This document shows, in pieces, positions 52,837 to 61,394 of a DNA stretch of 64,000 nt. Within the stretch, counting starts at the first letter, position 1. Each line of letters starts with the position of its first letter. Location: positions 5,624,001-5,688,000 of the forward strand of contig NZ_CP029189.1 of NCBI RefSeq assembly GCF_008642275.1, given 5' to 3'. Source of the stretch: Streptomyces venezuelae (GTDB lineage Bacteria; Actinomycetota; Actinomycetes; Streptomycetales; Streptomycetaceae). The notes below the pieces were generated by a model, which had not been told where the DNA came from, ran no database searches, and worked only from the letters and a program-made list of their open reading frames with translations. Made by a program: the position numbers and the translations under genes.

Positions 52837-54147
52837 TCAGTTCGCCGGGGCGTCGGCCGTGGAGTCCTTCAGGAGTTCGCACGCGATCTCGAAGGCGATG
52901 GAAGTGGGGCCGCCCAGCGGGCTGGTGACCACGAGGAGGCCGTCGAAGGCGGCCAGCCGGCGCTCGACCCCGGCCAGGCCGGAGCCGTTACGGGTGTCCG
53001 CGCCGCCGACACCGTCGTCGTGGACGGCGACGCGCAGGCTCCGGTCGGAGTAGCGGATGTCGACGGTGGCCTCGGAGGCCTTGGCGTGCTTGGTCACGTT
53101 GCTGAGCAGTTCGGCGACGGCGAAGTACGCGGCGGACTCCACCGGGGCCGGCAGCCGGCCGGGGACCGAGCCGGTGACGTGGATCCGCATCGGGAGTTCG
53201 AGGGCGAGGGTGCGGACGGCGTCCACGAGACCGCGGTCCGCGAGGAGCGGCGGGTGTACGCCGTGGACCAGGTCGCGGAGCTCGTTCAGGGCCTTGGTCG
53301 AGTTCTCCTTGGCCTCGGCGAGGAGGGCACGGACGGCCTCGGGGTTGCGCTCGATCAGGGACTCGGCGGCGGACAGGGTCATGCCCAGGGCCACCAGACG
53401 TACCTGGGCACCGTCGTGCAGGTCCCGCTCGATGCGGCGCAGCTCGGTCGCGTTCATGTCCATGGCGTCGGAACGGGTGCTGGCCAGGTGCTCGACCCGG
53501 TTGCTCAGCGCGGCACGGGTGGAGCCCAGCATCAGCCGCACCCAGCGGCCGTGCAGCGGCAGCATCAGGCGGGGCAGCAGGGCGAGCCCCGCCACGATCT
53601 CCACGAGGCCGAGGGCGGCCGCCAGGATCGCCGTGCTCTGGCTCTCCACGGGGATGAAGGTGAACCAGATGCTGTTCCAGGACTCGGGCAGGCTGTCCCA
53701 CACGAACGGCAGGCTCAGGCCCCAGAGTCCGCCCAGTACGGCCGCCGCGGGAAGCAGCGCCAGCAGCGGACCGACCAGCGGGTTGACCAGGGTCCAGAGC
53801 AGGTCCCGCCAGGTGGCGCTGTCGCCGAGCATCCGGTGGACCCGCTTCCACACCGGCCCGGGCGCTCCGGCCGGCTCGGGAAGGTACGAGGCTTCGACCC
53901 GGACACCGGACCATTCCCCGGCGAGCCTGCGCTGGGTCCGGGCGTCGCCGCGGACCGCGTTCAGCGCACCCGGCAGGAGCGGGATACCGATCCCGACGAA
54001 GCAGAGGCAGACGACGAGCGACACCCACAGGAGCAACAGGCCCTCGTAGACCGCGAGTCCTGTCAGTGCCACGCCCCGCAGCATCAGCGCCGCGGAACCA
54101 CCGAGGTTCCGGCCCGTCTTCTCGATCTCGCCCGTACGTGCACTCAT
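52837..54147 (-). CDS. Sensor histidine kinase, NarX/DesK-like
   Basis: 436 residues from ATG 54147, the start best matched by the AGG-rich stretch upstream. N-terminal multi-helix sensor domain (about 20-215), then HisKA_3 dimerisation helix with IERDLHDGAQVRL (phospho-His near 240) and a HATPase domain (NVTKHAKAS, DDGVGG, GSGLAGVERR). No response regulator gene lies next to it; partner may be the NarL-type regulator at 38441. Divergent from the M20 peptidase gene, with an inverted repeat between. Confidence 0.88.
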   Translation of the reverse strand: MSARTGEIEKTGRNLGGSAALMLRGVALTGLAVYEGLLLLWVSLVVCLCFVGIGIPLLPGALNAVRGDARTQRRLAGEWSGVRVEASYLPEPAGAPGPVWKRVHRMLGDSATWRDLLWTLVNPLVGPLLALLPAAAVLGGLWGLSLPFVWDSLPESWNSIWFTFIPVESQSTAILAAALGLVEIVAGLALLPRLMLPLHGRWVRLMLGSTRAALSNRVEHLASTRSDAMDMNATELRRIERDLHDGAQVRLVALGMTLSAAESLIERNPEAVRALLAEAKENSTKALNELRDLVHGVHPPLLADRGLVDAVRTLALELPMRIHVTGSVPGRLPAPVESAAYFAVAELLSNVTKHAKASEATVDIRYSDRSLRVAVHDDGVGGADTRNGSGLAGVERRLAAFDGLLVVTSPLGGPTSIAFEIACELLKDSTADAPAN

Positions 54148-54218
54148 GTCCTGCCTCACTTCGCGCTTGCCGCCGTTTCGCTGTGTTCTCAGCATGGCGA
54201 CCGCCCGCACGGATCTCA

Positions 54219-54234
54219 GGGGTGCTAGTACCCC
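54219..54234. promoter_or_regulatory. Inverted repeat GGGGTgctagtACCCC
   Basis: 5-bp arms with a 6-nt centre in the 128-nt gap between divergent histidine kinase and M20 peptidase genes; a candidate response-regulator site. Confidence 0.4.
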
Positions 54235-54275
54235 TCTTGCCGATCGGTCCGGGAGCCGCCCCGTATCGTGAGCGC

Positions 54276-55385
54276 ATGAGGACGTACCAGGGCACTGCCG
54301 TGAGTGTCGAAGCGATGCTCGAGGACCTGCGTACGCTCGTCGAGGTCGAGTCCCCCTCGCGTGACCTCGACGCGCTGAGCGCGTCGGCCCACGCGGTGGC
54401 GGCCGTCATCGAGAGCCGGCTGGGCGGGCGGGCCGTCCTGGTGGAGAGCCAGGCGGGGCCGCATGTGCACTGGTCGGGCGGGGGTGTTCCCCGGGTGCTG
54501 ATCCTCGGTCACCACGACACGGTCTTCCCGCTGGGCACGCTGGAGCGCCGCCCCTTCCGGGTGGAGGGCGGGCACGCGACGGGCCCCGGGGTCTTCGACA
54601 TGCTCGGCGGTCTGGTTCAGGCCGTGCACGGCCTGGCGGCCCTGGAGGACCTGTCGGGGGTGGAGGTTCTGGTGACCGCCGACGAGGAGGTGGGGTCCGC
54701 CTCCTCCCGGTCCCTGATCGAGGAGCGGGCCCGTGCCTGTGGCGCGGTGCTCGTGTTCGAGGGCGCGGCCGACGGCGGGGGCCTGAAGACGGGCCGCAAG
54801 GGGTGCGGCACGTTCGAGGTACTGGTCGAGGGGCGGGCGGCGCATGCGGGGCTGGAGCCGGAGGCCGGGGTGAACGCGCTGGTCGAGGCCGCGTACCAGG
54901 TGCTGGACATCGCGGCGCTGAGCCGGCCGGAGGCCGGGACGACGGTCACGCCGACGGTGGCGTCGGCGGGAACCTCGGACAACGTCGTTCCGGCGGAGGC
55001 GACGGTGTCGGTCGACGTCCGCGTCGAGTCGGCCCAGGAGAAGGAACGCGTCGAGGCGGCGATGGCGGCACTGGCTCCGCACCTGGACGGGGCGCGGATC
55101 GTGGTCCGGGGGGCCGTGAGCCGGCCTCCCCTGCCGCAGTCGGCGTCGGCGGAGCTGTTCGAGACGGCGCGGCGCCTGCTGCCGGGTGTCGAGGGCAGGG
55201 CGGTCGGCGGCGGCAGCGACGGCAACTTCACGGGTGCGTTGGGCGTGCCCACGCTCGACGGCCTGGGAGCGGTCGGCGGCGGTGCCCACGCCGACCACGA
55301 GTACCTGGTGGTCGACGCGATGGCGGAGCGGGCGCGGCTCGTCACCGGACTGGTGAACGCGATCCGCGACGGCGCGACGCGCTGA
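54276..55385 (+). CDS. M20 family metallopeptidase (carboxypeptidase G2/ArgE-DapE-like)
   Basis: 369 residues from ATG 54276. Metal-binding and catalytic landmarks: LGHHDTVFP (His and Asp), TADEEVGS (general-base and metal Glu), and GGGAHADHEYL near the C-terminus; the middle part is the dimerisation domain (GCGTFEVLVEGRAAHAG). Hydrolyses an amide with a free carboxylate, commonly an N-acyl amino acid or C-terminal glutamate. No signal peptide. At the cluster edge it could trim or inactivate the peptide product, but an unrelated role is equally possible. Confidence 0.87.
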   Translation: MRTYQGTAVSVEAMLEDLRTLVEVESPSRDLDALSASAHAVAAVIESRLGGRAVLVESQAGPHVHWSGGGVPRVLILGHHDTVFPLGTLERRPFRVEGGHATGPGVFDMLGGLVQAVHGLAALEDLSGVEVLVTADEEVGSASSRSLIEERARACGAVLVFEGAADGGGLKTGRKGCGTFEVLVEGRAAHAGLEPEAGVNALVEAAYQVLDIAALSRPEAGTTVTPTVASAGTSDNVVPAEATVSVDVRVESAQEKERVEAAMAALAPHLDGARIVVRGAVSRPPLPQSASAELFETARRLLPGVEGRAVGGGSDGNFTGALGVPTLDGLGAVGGGAHADHEYLVVDAMAERARLVTGLVNAIRDGATR

Positions 55386-55393
55386 TCCCGTAC

Positions 55394-55426
55394 GCCCCGG
55401 CCGGCGGTCGCCCCGCCGGCCGGGGC
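55394..55426. terminator. Bidirectional terminator
   Basis: Perfect 14-bp G/C stem (55394-55407 with 55413-55426), 5-nt loop, between the converging M20 and PLP-enzyme genes. Confidence 0.75.
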
Positions 55427-55431
55427 CCCGG

Positions 55432-56451
55432 TCAGCCGTCCCGGTGAAGGGGGAGCCGGGTGCCCGGGGCGCGGTTCCAGTGCGTCCGCGACCAGGGGAG
55501 GGCGAGTTCGGCGCGGGTCGTGACCTGGCGCGGGGTCAGGGAGTCGACGGAGGCCGCCTCGTGGTGGCGGGCGTACACGCCGTCGACGTACCGGTGGCCG
55601 GTGTCGGCGGCGATGAACACGACCGTGCGTCCCGGGGCTTGGGACCGTTCCCAGCGGGCGGCGAGGTAGCCGGCCCCGGTGGACAGGCCCGCGAACACCG
55701 CGTGCCGCCGGAGCAGGTCGACGCTGCCGGCCAGCGCGGCGTCGAAGGAGATCCAGTGGAGCGTGTCGTAGGACGCGTGGCCGACGTTCCCGAAGGGGAT
55801 GGAGCTGCCGATCCCGGCGATGATGATCTCGGGGTCGGCGACGTGCTCGGCGCCGAAGGTGACACTGCCGAAGGGCTGCACGCCGACGAGTTCGACGTCG
55901 GGGGAGTCCTCCCGGAGGTAGCGGGCGAGGGCCCCGGTGGAGGCGCCCGAGCCGACCCCGCCGACCAGGGTCAGGGCGTCCCCGCCCGTCGACCGCCGGA
56001 TCCGCTCGGCCACCGCCCGGTAGCCGAGGTAGTGGATGTCGTCGTGGTACTGCCGCATCCAGTGGTACTCGGGGTGCTCCGCGAGGATCTCGTGGACGCG
56101 TTCGACCCGCCGCTTCTGGTCCAGCTTCAGGTCGTCGCAGGGCTCCATCCGCTCCAGCGTCGCCCCGAGCACGGCCAGCTGCGTGCACAGGGTGCGGTCG
56201 ACGGTCGTCGAGCCGACGATGTGACAGCGCATGCCGTGACGGTGGCAGGCCAGCGCGAGGGCGTACGCGTAGATCCCGCTGGAGCTGTCCAGCAGCGTGT
56301 CCCCCCGCCGCACCACCCCCGTGTCGAGCAGGTGGCCGACCGCCGCGAGGGCGGAGACGACCTTCATGGTCTCAAAGCGCAGGCAGACGAGCCGGTCGTC
56401 GAGGCGTATCAGGTCGGGCCGGCCGATGGCCTCGGCGATGTGCTGGTCCAC
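55432..56451 (-). CDS. Cysteine-synthase-family PLP enzyme (second, SbnA-like)
   Basis: 339 residues from GTG 56451; GGAG 7 nt upstream fixes this start although it overlaps the kinase gene by 80 nt. Lys30 (RFETMK) is the PLP lysine; SSSGIYAYALA binds the substrate carboxylate and GGVGSGASTG the phosphate. Different from the protein at 37194 (for example TMK in place of SVK). Family chemistry is beta-replacement on O-acetyl- or O-phosphoserine. The PduX-like kinase upstream could provide O-phosphoserine, and the nucleophile could be an amino acid amine, giving an aminocarboxylate chelator (inference). Confidence 0.85.
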   Translation of the reverse strand: MDQHIAEAIGRPDLIRLDDRLVCLRFETMKVVSALAAVGHLLDTGVVRRGDTLLDSSSGIYAYALALACHRHGMRCHIVGSTTVDRTLCTQLAVLGATLERMEPCDDLKLDQKRRVERVHEILAEHPEYHWMRQYHDDIHYLGYRAVAERIRRSTGGDALTLVGGVGSGASTGALARYLREDSPDVELVGVQPFGSVTFGAEHVADPEIIIAGIGSSIPFGNVGHASYDTLHWISFDAALAGSVDLLRRHAVFAGLSTGAGYLAARWERSQAPGRTVVFIAADTGHRYVDGVYARHHEAASVDSLTPRQVTTRAELALPWSRTHWNRAPGTRLPLHRDG

Positions 56452-57397
56452 TCGGGAGCTCCTGGGTCGTGGTGAGGGGCGAGAAGGTCGTGAAGACGCG
56501 GGTCGCGGGGATGCCGTCGCTCTCCAGGGCCCGTACGCAGCCACGGATGCGGTGGCGCAGGCCCGGGGCCGCCGGGTCGAGGAGCAGCCCGGCGACCGCA
56601 CCGCTGTGCGCGATCTGGACCCCCAGCGCCCCGAGCCGCCGGGCGACACCGTCGAGCGCGTCGAACTCCGGGTGGCGCAGCAGCTCCTGGCCCCGCCGCG
56701 CGCTGGCGCTCGCGACCCGCCCCAGCAGCGCCGCGTCGCCCGTGGTCACGGCCCGCCGCAGCAGGGTGCGCAGCCGCCCGAAGGCCCGTACGTCGCTCTC
56801 GTCGTACGTACGGGACGGCAGCGCGAGGGTGTCCACGGGCGCGCCCCCGCCCAGGGCGCACCCCACGACGACCAGGGGCGGCAGGCGGGCGCCGAGCACC
56901 TCCAGCACCCGCCCCTCGCGCTGGGCGAAGAGGACCGGGCGGGCGTCCAGCATCAGCGGGTCGCAGGCCTGCTCGGCGCGGACCGCGAGCCGGGCGACGG
57001 TACCGGGCGCCAGCCGCACCCCGTAGGAGTCCGCGACCGCGCGTACGACGGCGATGACATCACTGGTGGAGCTGCCCATGCCGAGGCCCACCGGGATGTC
57101 GCCGGTGATCCGCAACTCCCCTCCGCAGGGCGGCTCCCCGCAGCGCGGCGCACATTCCCCGACGGTGAGGGCGGCCGCGCGGGCGGCCTTCGTACGGTCG
57201 CCCGGCAGGACGGTGAGCCGCTCCGGCGGGGTACCGGGACGCCGGGTGAACTCGGCCCGGCTGCCCATCCCGGTCATCGGCAGGGTGACCAGGCCGGGGC
57301 ACCGGCGTCCGGCCGCGTCGAGGAAGACGCCCTGGAGGATCTCGCCGTGGTGGCAGGAGGCGTGCCCGGCACCGTGGCGGGCGGTGGGCGCGATCAC
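56372..57397 (-). CDS. GHMP kinase, PduX-like (L-threonine/L-serine kinase candidate)
   Basis: 341 residues from GTG 57397, overlapping the upstream stop as GTGA. HHGEILQGVF near residues 16-25 and the GHMP phosphate loop PVGLGMGSSTSDV (about 103-115) match PduX, which phosphorylates L-threonine. In this operon serine phosphorylation to feed the CysK-like enzyme is plausible, in the way SbnI serves SbnA in staphyloferrin B. The last 25 or so residues overlap the next gene and have a low-complexity Arg/Pro composition, so the functional domain probably ends near TTFSPLTTTQ. Confidence 0.83.
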   Translation of the reverse strand: MIAPTARHGAGHASCHHGEILQGVFLDAAGRRCPGLVTLPMTGMGSRAEFTRRPGTPPERLTVLPGDRTKAARAAALTVGECAPRCGEPPCGGELRITGDIPVGLGMGSSTSDVIAVVRAVADSYGVRLAPGTVARLAVRAEQACDPLMLDARPVLFAQREGRVLEVLGARLPPLVVVGCALGGGAPVDTLALPSRTYDESDVRAFGRLRTLLRRAVTTGDAALLGRVASASARRGQELLRHPEFDALDGVARRLGALGVQIAHSGAVAGLLLDPAAPGLRHRIRGCVRALESDGIPATRVFTTFSPLTTTQELPSGPAHRRGHRPARPDTPRRPARLPAL

Positions 57398-58227
57398 GGC
57401 CGCCCCGCGGTCCGGTAGCGGTACAGGGTCGTCGGGTCGGCGCTGAACTGGGAAAAGGGGAAGGGCTCCGCGGACAGGGCGGTCACCCCGGAGCCGAGGA
57501 AGGCCCGGGCCACCGCGCTGCCGCTCTGCGCGTAGACGACCAGCGGGACGCCCCGGGCGCGGCAGCGGCCGAGGACGGTGTCGAAGGAGCCGTTGCCCAG
57601 GGTCATGCCGGTGGCGACGACGGCGTCGGCGCGCTCCAGCACCTCGTGCATGTCGGTGGTGACGGGGTCGCCCCACCGGGTGGACCTGAGGTTGAGGTCG
57701 CACGGCAGCGGTACGCCGCCCCGCTCGCGGATCGCGGCGACCAGCGGGTCCACCACGCCGATGAGGCCGACCCGGGCGCCCGGACGGATGTCCAGCAGCC
57801 CGGCGATGGCCGCGTCGCGGGCCCGGGCGCGCACTTCGGGGGTGCCCGCGGGGAGGGTGACCGGCTCGGCTCCGCCGTCGCGGTGAGGGCGGTGCCAGGC
57901 CAGGTAGGCGTCGAGGGCGGCGATCCGCAGCGGGCGCGGCCCCTCGCGCAGCAGGACGTCGAGCGGGGCGCCGGAGGCGTCGCGGCAGACCGCGGGGTCG
58001 ATCTCGCCGGCTTCGAAGGCGCAGCCGCCGAAGGAGTCGCCGAGGCGCACCAGGACGTACTGGTTGAGGTAGGTGGTGTCGCCGCCGGCCAGCCGGGTGC
58101 CGTGGTGGATCCAGAACACGCTGGTCGCCACGAGTTCGCCGGGCAGCGGGCCGTGTTCACCGGCCAGTACGGCCCCGGTGAGGGCGTCGACGGTCGGTGC
58201 GGGCGTGGTGGTGGGGTGGCTCGTCAT
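57394..58227 (-). CDS. DUF364/DUF4213-like putative metal-chelation protein
   Basis: 277 residues from ATG 58227, coupled by ATGA. N-terminal half (about 25-100, VFWIHHGTRLAGGDTTYLNQYVLVRLG) resembles DUF4213; C-terminal half is a Rossmann-like DUF364 domain (ARVGLIGVVDPLVAAIRE, ADAVVATGMTLGNGSFDTVL). Proteins of this pair are found in operons with Fec-type ABC importers and have been proposed to handle heavy metals; no activity is established to my knowledge. Here it may free or modify the imported metal complex (inference). Confidence 0.78.
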   Translation of the reverse strand: MTSHPTTTPAPTVDALTGAVLAGEHGPLPGELVATSVFWIHHGTRLAGGDTTYLNQYVLVRLGDSFGGCAFEAGEIDPAVCRDASGAPLDVLLREGPRPLRIAALDAYLAWHRPHRDGGAEPVTLPAGTPEVRARARDAAIAGLLDIRPGARVGLIGVVDPLVAAIRERGGVPLPCDLNLRSTRWGDPVTTDMHEVLERADAVVATGMTLGNGSFDTVLGRCRARGVPLVVYAQSGSAVARAFLGSGVTALSAEPFPFSQFSADPTTLYRYRTAGRP

Positions 58228-59102
58228 GACGTTCCTCGTCGGAGTTCGGGTACGGGTGCGGACTTGGGTGCGGAACCGGTTGCGGACCCGGTTGCCGACC
58301 CGGGTGCGGCCTCGGGCGGGAACGCGGGCGCGGTGACGCGCAGGGCGCCGCGGCAGGACACCGAGAGCCGCCCCCGCGCGTCGGCGGTCAGTTCGGCGTC
58401 GACGCCGAAGACCCGGGCGAGGTGCTCGGCGGTGAGGACGGCGGTGGGGGTGCCGGAGGCGATCAGCCGGCCCTGGTGCATGAGCAGCAGCCGGTCGCAG
58501 TGGCGGGCGGCCAGGGTGAGGTCGTGCAGGGCGACCAGGACCGTCTGCGCGGTGCCGGCCAGCAGTTCCATCAGTTCCCACTGGTGCCTGACGTCCAGGT
58601 GGTTGGTGGGTTCGTCGAGGAGCAGGCCGTACGGCTGCTGGGCGAGCGCGCGGGCGATGTGCGTGCGCTGCCGCTCGCCGCCCGACAGGCCCTTCCAGGA
58701 GCGCCCCGCGAGCGCGGTGAGGCCGACGCGGTCCAGCGCGGCGGCGACCACCGCCCGGTCGGTGGCGTCCGGTCCGCGCAGGCGGTCGCGGAACGGGGTC
58801 CGCCCCAGCCCCACGACGTCGGCCACGCGCAGGTCGGTGTCGAATCCGGAGTTCTGCTCCACGAAGGCGATCCGGCGGGCGATCCGGCGGGCGCTCCACC
58901 CCCGTACGGACCGGCCGTCGTAGCGCACCGTGCCCGTGTCGGGCACGCGCAGTCCGGCCAGGCAGCGCAGCAGCGAGGACTTGCCGGAGCCGTTGGGGCC
59001 CAGCAGTGCGACCGTCTCGCCCGGCGCGATGTCCAGGCCGACCCCGCGGAAGACGGGCGTGCCCGAGGCCGACCAGCTCAGCCCTTCGGCGGTGATCCTC
59101 AC
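58224..59102 (-). CDS. Fec-type ABC importer ATP-binding protein
   Basis: 292 residues from GTG 59102, overlapping the permease stop as GTGA. Walker A GPNGSGKSS at 35-43, signature LSGGERQRTHIARALAQ (about 140), Walker B LLLDEPTNHLD and the H-loop LHDL are those of FecE/FhuC ATPases for metal-chelate uptake. The last 30 residues are a Pro/Ala/Ser linker without a known role. Powers the FecCD permease next to it. Confidence 0.93.
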   Translation of the reverse strand: MRITAEGLSWSASGTPVFRGVGLDIAPGETVALLGPNGSGKSSLLRCLAGLRVPDTGTVRYDGRSVRGWSARRIARRIAFVEQNSGFDTDLRVADVVGLGRTPFRDRLRGPDATDRAVVAAALDRVGLTALAGRSWKGLSGGERQRTHIARALAQQPYGLLLDEPTNHLDVRHQWELMELLAGTAQTVLVALHDLTLAARHCDRLLLMHQGRLIASGTPTAVLTAEHLARVFGVDAELTADARGRLSVSCRGALRVTAPAFPPEAAPGSATGSATGSAPKSAPVPELRRGTS

Positions 59103-60199
59103 AGTTCACCCCGCCTGCGCAGGACGAGGAGGAACAGCGGTACGCCGAGCAGTGCGGTGATCACGCCGACCGGGATCTCACGTGGCGCGAACGCGACCCG
59201 TGCCAGGGCGTCGGTCCACACCAGGAACACGGCGCCCGCGAGCGCCGCGTGGGGGAGCAGCACCCGGTGCAGCGGGCCGGCCAGCAGGCGCACCCCGTGC
59301 GGGACGATCAGCCCGACGAAGCCGATGGCGCCCACGGTGGCCACGGCCACCGCGGTCAGCACGGCCGTCACGACGAGCAGCAGCATCCGGGTGCGGCGTA
59401 CGCCGATCCCCAGCGAGGCGGCGGTGTCCGCGCCGAACGCGAGGCCGTCGAGGGCGTTCGCGCACAGCCAGGCGGCAGCCAGCCCCAGCGGGGTGACGAG
59501 GGCGCAGACCACGACGGCGTCCCAGCGCGCCGGGGCCATCGAGCCCAGCAGCCAGTGGGTGAGCGCGCGCGTCGTGTCGGCGTCGGCCGAGGCCATCAGG
59601 ACGAGCGAGGTCAGGGCGGTGAAGAGCTGTCCGACGACCACCCCGGTGAGGACGATGCGGACCGAGTCCAGGCCCGTCCGGTGCAGCAGTGCCAGCAGCA
59701 GCCCGAAGGAGAGCAGGGCGCCGGCGAGGGCGCCGCCGGTGATCCCGAGCGTCTGGGCGCCCAGCCCGGACAGGGGCAGGACCGCCACGGTGACGGCGCC
59801 GGCCGAGGCCCCCGAGGACACGCCGAGCAGGTACGGGTCGGCCAGGGCGTTGCGGGTGACGGCCTGCAGTACGGTGCCGCACACCGCCAGCGAGGCACCG
59901 ACCAGGGCCGCCATCAAGGCCCGCGGCAGCCGCAGGTCCCAGACGAGCGAGTCCAGCAGCGGCGGCAGCGGTTCGGTGGCCAGGCCCAGCCGGGCCCCGA
60001 GCACCCGGCCGAGGTCGGCCCATCCCACGTCGGCACTGCCGATGCGGGTGGCCGCCGCCACGGATGCGGCCAGTACGAGGACCCCGGCGAGGAACAGCCC
60101 CGCCCGGGCCGGTGCGCCGGACCGCGCGGTGCCGCCGGTCGGGCCGGACCCGCGGGCGGCGGGCAGCAGCAGGTCCACCGTCCCCGGGTCAGCCGGCAT
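59099..60199 (-). CDS. FecCD-type ABC importer permease
   Basis: 366 residues from ATG 60199, overlapping the binding-protein stop by 11 nt. About nine or ten hydrophobic segments, with LRLPRALMAALVGASLAVCGTVLQAVTRN LA-type family motif near 95-125, SSGASAGAV, and GAIGFVGLIVPHG before the last helices. As in BtuC/FhuB relatives a single gene would form a homodimer. Imports a siderophore-, cobalamin- or metallophore-type ligand delivered by the lipoprotein encoded upstream. Confidence 0.93.
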   Translation of the reverse strand: MPADPGTVDLLLPAARGSGPTGGTARSGAPARAGLFLAGVLVLAASVAAATRIGSADVGWADLGRVLGARLGLATEPLPPLLDSLVWDLRLPRALMAALVGASLAVCGTVLQAVTRNALADPYLLGVSSGASAGAVTVAVLPLSGLGAQTLGITGGALAGALLSFGLLLALLHRTGLDSVRIVLTGVVVGQLFTALTSLVLMASADADTTRALTHWLLGSMAPARWDAVVVCALVTPLGLAAAWLCANALDGLAFGADTAASLGIGVRRTRMLLLVVTAVLTAVAVATVGAIGFVGLIVPHGVRLLAGPLHRVLLPHAALAGAVFLVWTDALARVAFAPREIPVGVITALLGVPLFLLVLRRRGEL

Positions 60200-61217
60200 G
60201 TCCGAGGTCCTTCATCCCGGCCGCCAGCAGCCCCAGGGCGTGCACGGAGCGTACGGAGGGGTCCAGTTCGATGCCCGGGACCTCGATGATCCTGTTCTCG
60301 CGGACCGCCGCCAGCCGGGAGACGAGCGGGTCCCCGGCCAGCGCGCCGCGCTTCTCGGCGGCGCTGTCGCCGGGCCGGCCGCGCTCGCTGAGGTCACCGA
60401 TCACGATGAAGTCCGGGTCGCGCCGGGCGACTTCCTCCCAGGAGACCTCCGGCCAGTCCTCGGCCACGTCGTCGAAGACGTTCTTCGCGCCGACGATCCG
60501 GCTCATCTCGCTGGGCAGACCGGTCCGGCCGGCGACGTAGGGCATGCCGTTGAACACCGAGTAGAGGTAGACGACGGTGGGCTGCCGTCCGCCCCGGGCG
60601 GTGGCCCCGGCGGCGTTCTCGCCGGCCTTGGCGACGGCGGCGCGCTGCTCCCGGGCGAGCCGGCCGGCCCGTTCCTCGCTGCCGAAGACCTTGCCGAGCT
60701 GCTCGTAGTCGGAGAAGAGCAGTTCGAAGGGGGACCCTCCGGCCTCGTTCTGCTGCGGGCAGTCCACCGCGCTGACGAAGGTGGGCACGCCCAGGGCGGC
60801 CAGCTCCTCGCGGGTGCCGGCGCGGTCCTTCGTGTAGAGGTCGGTGGATCCCGCGACCACGAAGTCGGGTGCGGCCGCGCGCAGTTGCTCGGCGGTGGCG
60901 ATCTTGGGGGCGATGACCGGGACCTTGGCGTAGGCGTCCTGGTACTGCGCGGGGATCTTCGTCTTGAGGTTGGCCGTCCCGGCCATCCGGTCCTGCAGGC
61001 CGAGTTCCAGCAGGGTCTCGGTCGATGCCTGGTCCAGGGCGACGGCGCGCTGCGGGGGGCGTTCGAAGGAGAGCTCGCGCCCGCAACTGCCGAGTGCCGC
61101 CGACCGGGCGGCGGGTCCGCCCTCTGGTGTTCGGTCGCCGGCGGGGGCCGAGCAGCCGGTGGTGGCGAGGGCCAGGGCGAGTGCGAGGGGGATGCCGATC
61201 CGGGTGCGGTGGCGCAT
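60189..61217 (-). CDS. Substrate-binding lipoprotein of the Fec-type importer
   Basis: 342 residues from ATG 61217 with GGAG 5 nt upstream; the frame stays open upstream but into the divergent gene. Short lipoprotein signal with Cys22 in LATTGCS, then two lobes of a periplasmic-binding-protein-like (TroA/BtuF) fold joined by a long helix; ERPPQRAVALDQASTE and FVVAGSTDLYTK are typical. First gene of the operon, directly behind the Zur-like box. Ligand is probably the metal complex of the locus's own product. Confidence 0.9.
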   Translation of the reverse strand: MRHRTRIGIPLALALALATTGCSAPAGDRTPEGGPAARSAALGSCGRELSFERPPQRAVALDQASTETLLELGLQDRMAGTANLKTKIPAQYQDAYAKVPVIAPKIATAEQLRAAAPDFVVAGSTDLYTKDRAGTREELAALGVPTFVSAVDCPQQNEAGGSPFELLFSDYEQLGKVFGSEERAGRLAREQRAAVAKAGENAAGATARGGRQPTVVYLYSVFNGMPYVAGRTGLPSEMSRIVGAKNVFDDVAEDWPEVSWEEVARRDPDFIVIGDLSERGRPGDSAAEKRGALAGDPLVSRLAAVRENRIIEVPGIELDPSVRSVHALGLLAAGMKDLGHAG

Positions 61218-61306
61218 GGGTTCTCCGGTCTGGAAGGGGCGTGGGCATGGCAGGGCCATGGGCGTGGTCGTGCACCGGGCAGGGGTGCCGCGCTCGAAAG
61301 GTACTG

Positions 61307-61327
61307 TAATGGTTATCGTTTTCATTA
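61307..61327. promoter_or_regulatory. Zur/Fur-type box between importer and MFS exporter
   Basis: A 21-bp imperfect palindrome with outer arms TAATG and CATTA and core ATCGTTTTC, AT-rich in very GC-rich surroundings. It resembles actinobacterial Zur sites of the AATGnnAAnCGnTTTTCATT type more than the DtxR/IdeR iron box. Located 90 nt from the binding-protein start and 68 nt from the MFS start, it could control both. Confidence 0.7.
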
Positions 61328-61394
61328 ACACCCCCGGGTCGGGGTCCACCGCACCGCGATCCGCACCCTGCCGACGAACGAGGAGCACCACACC

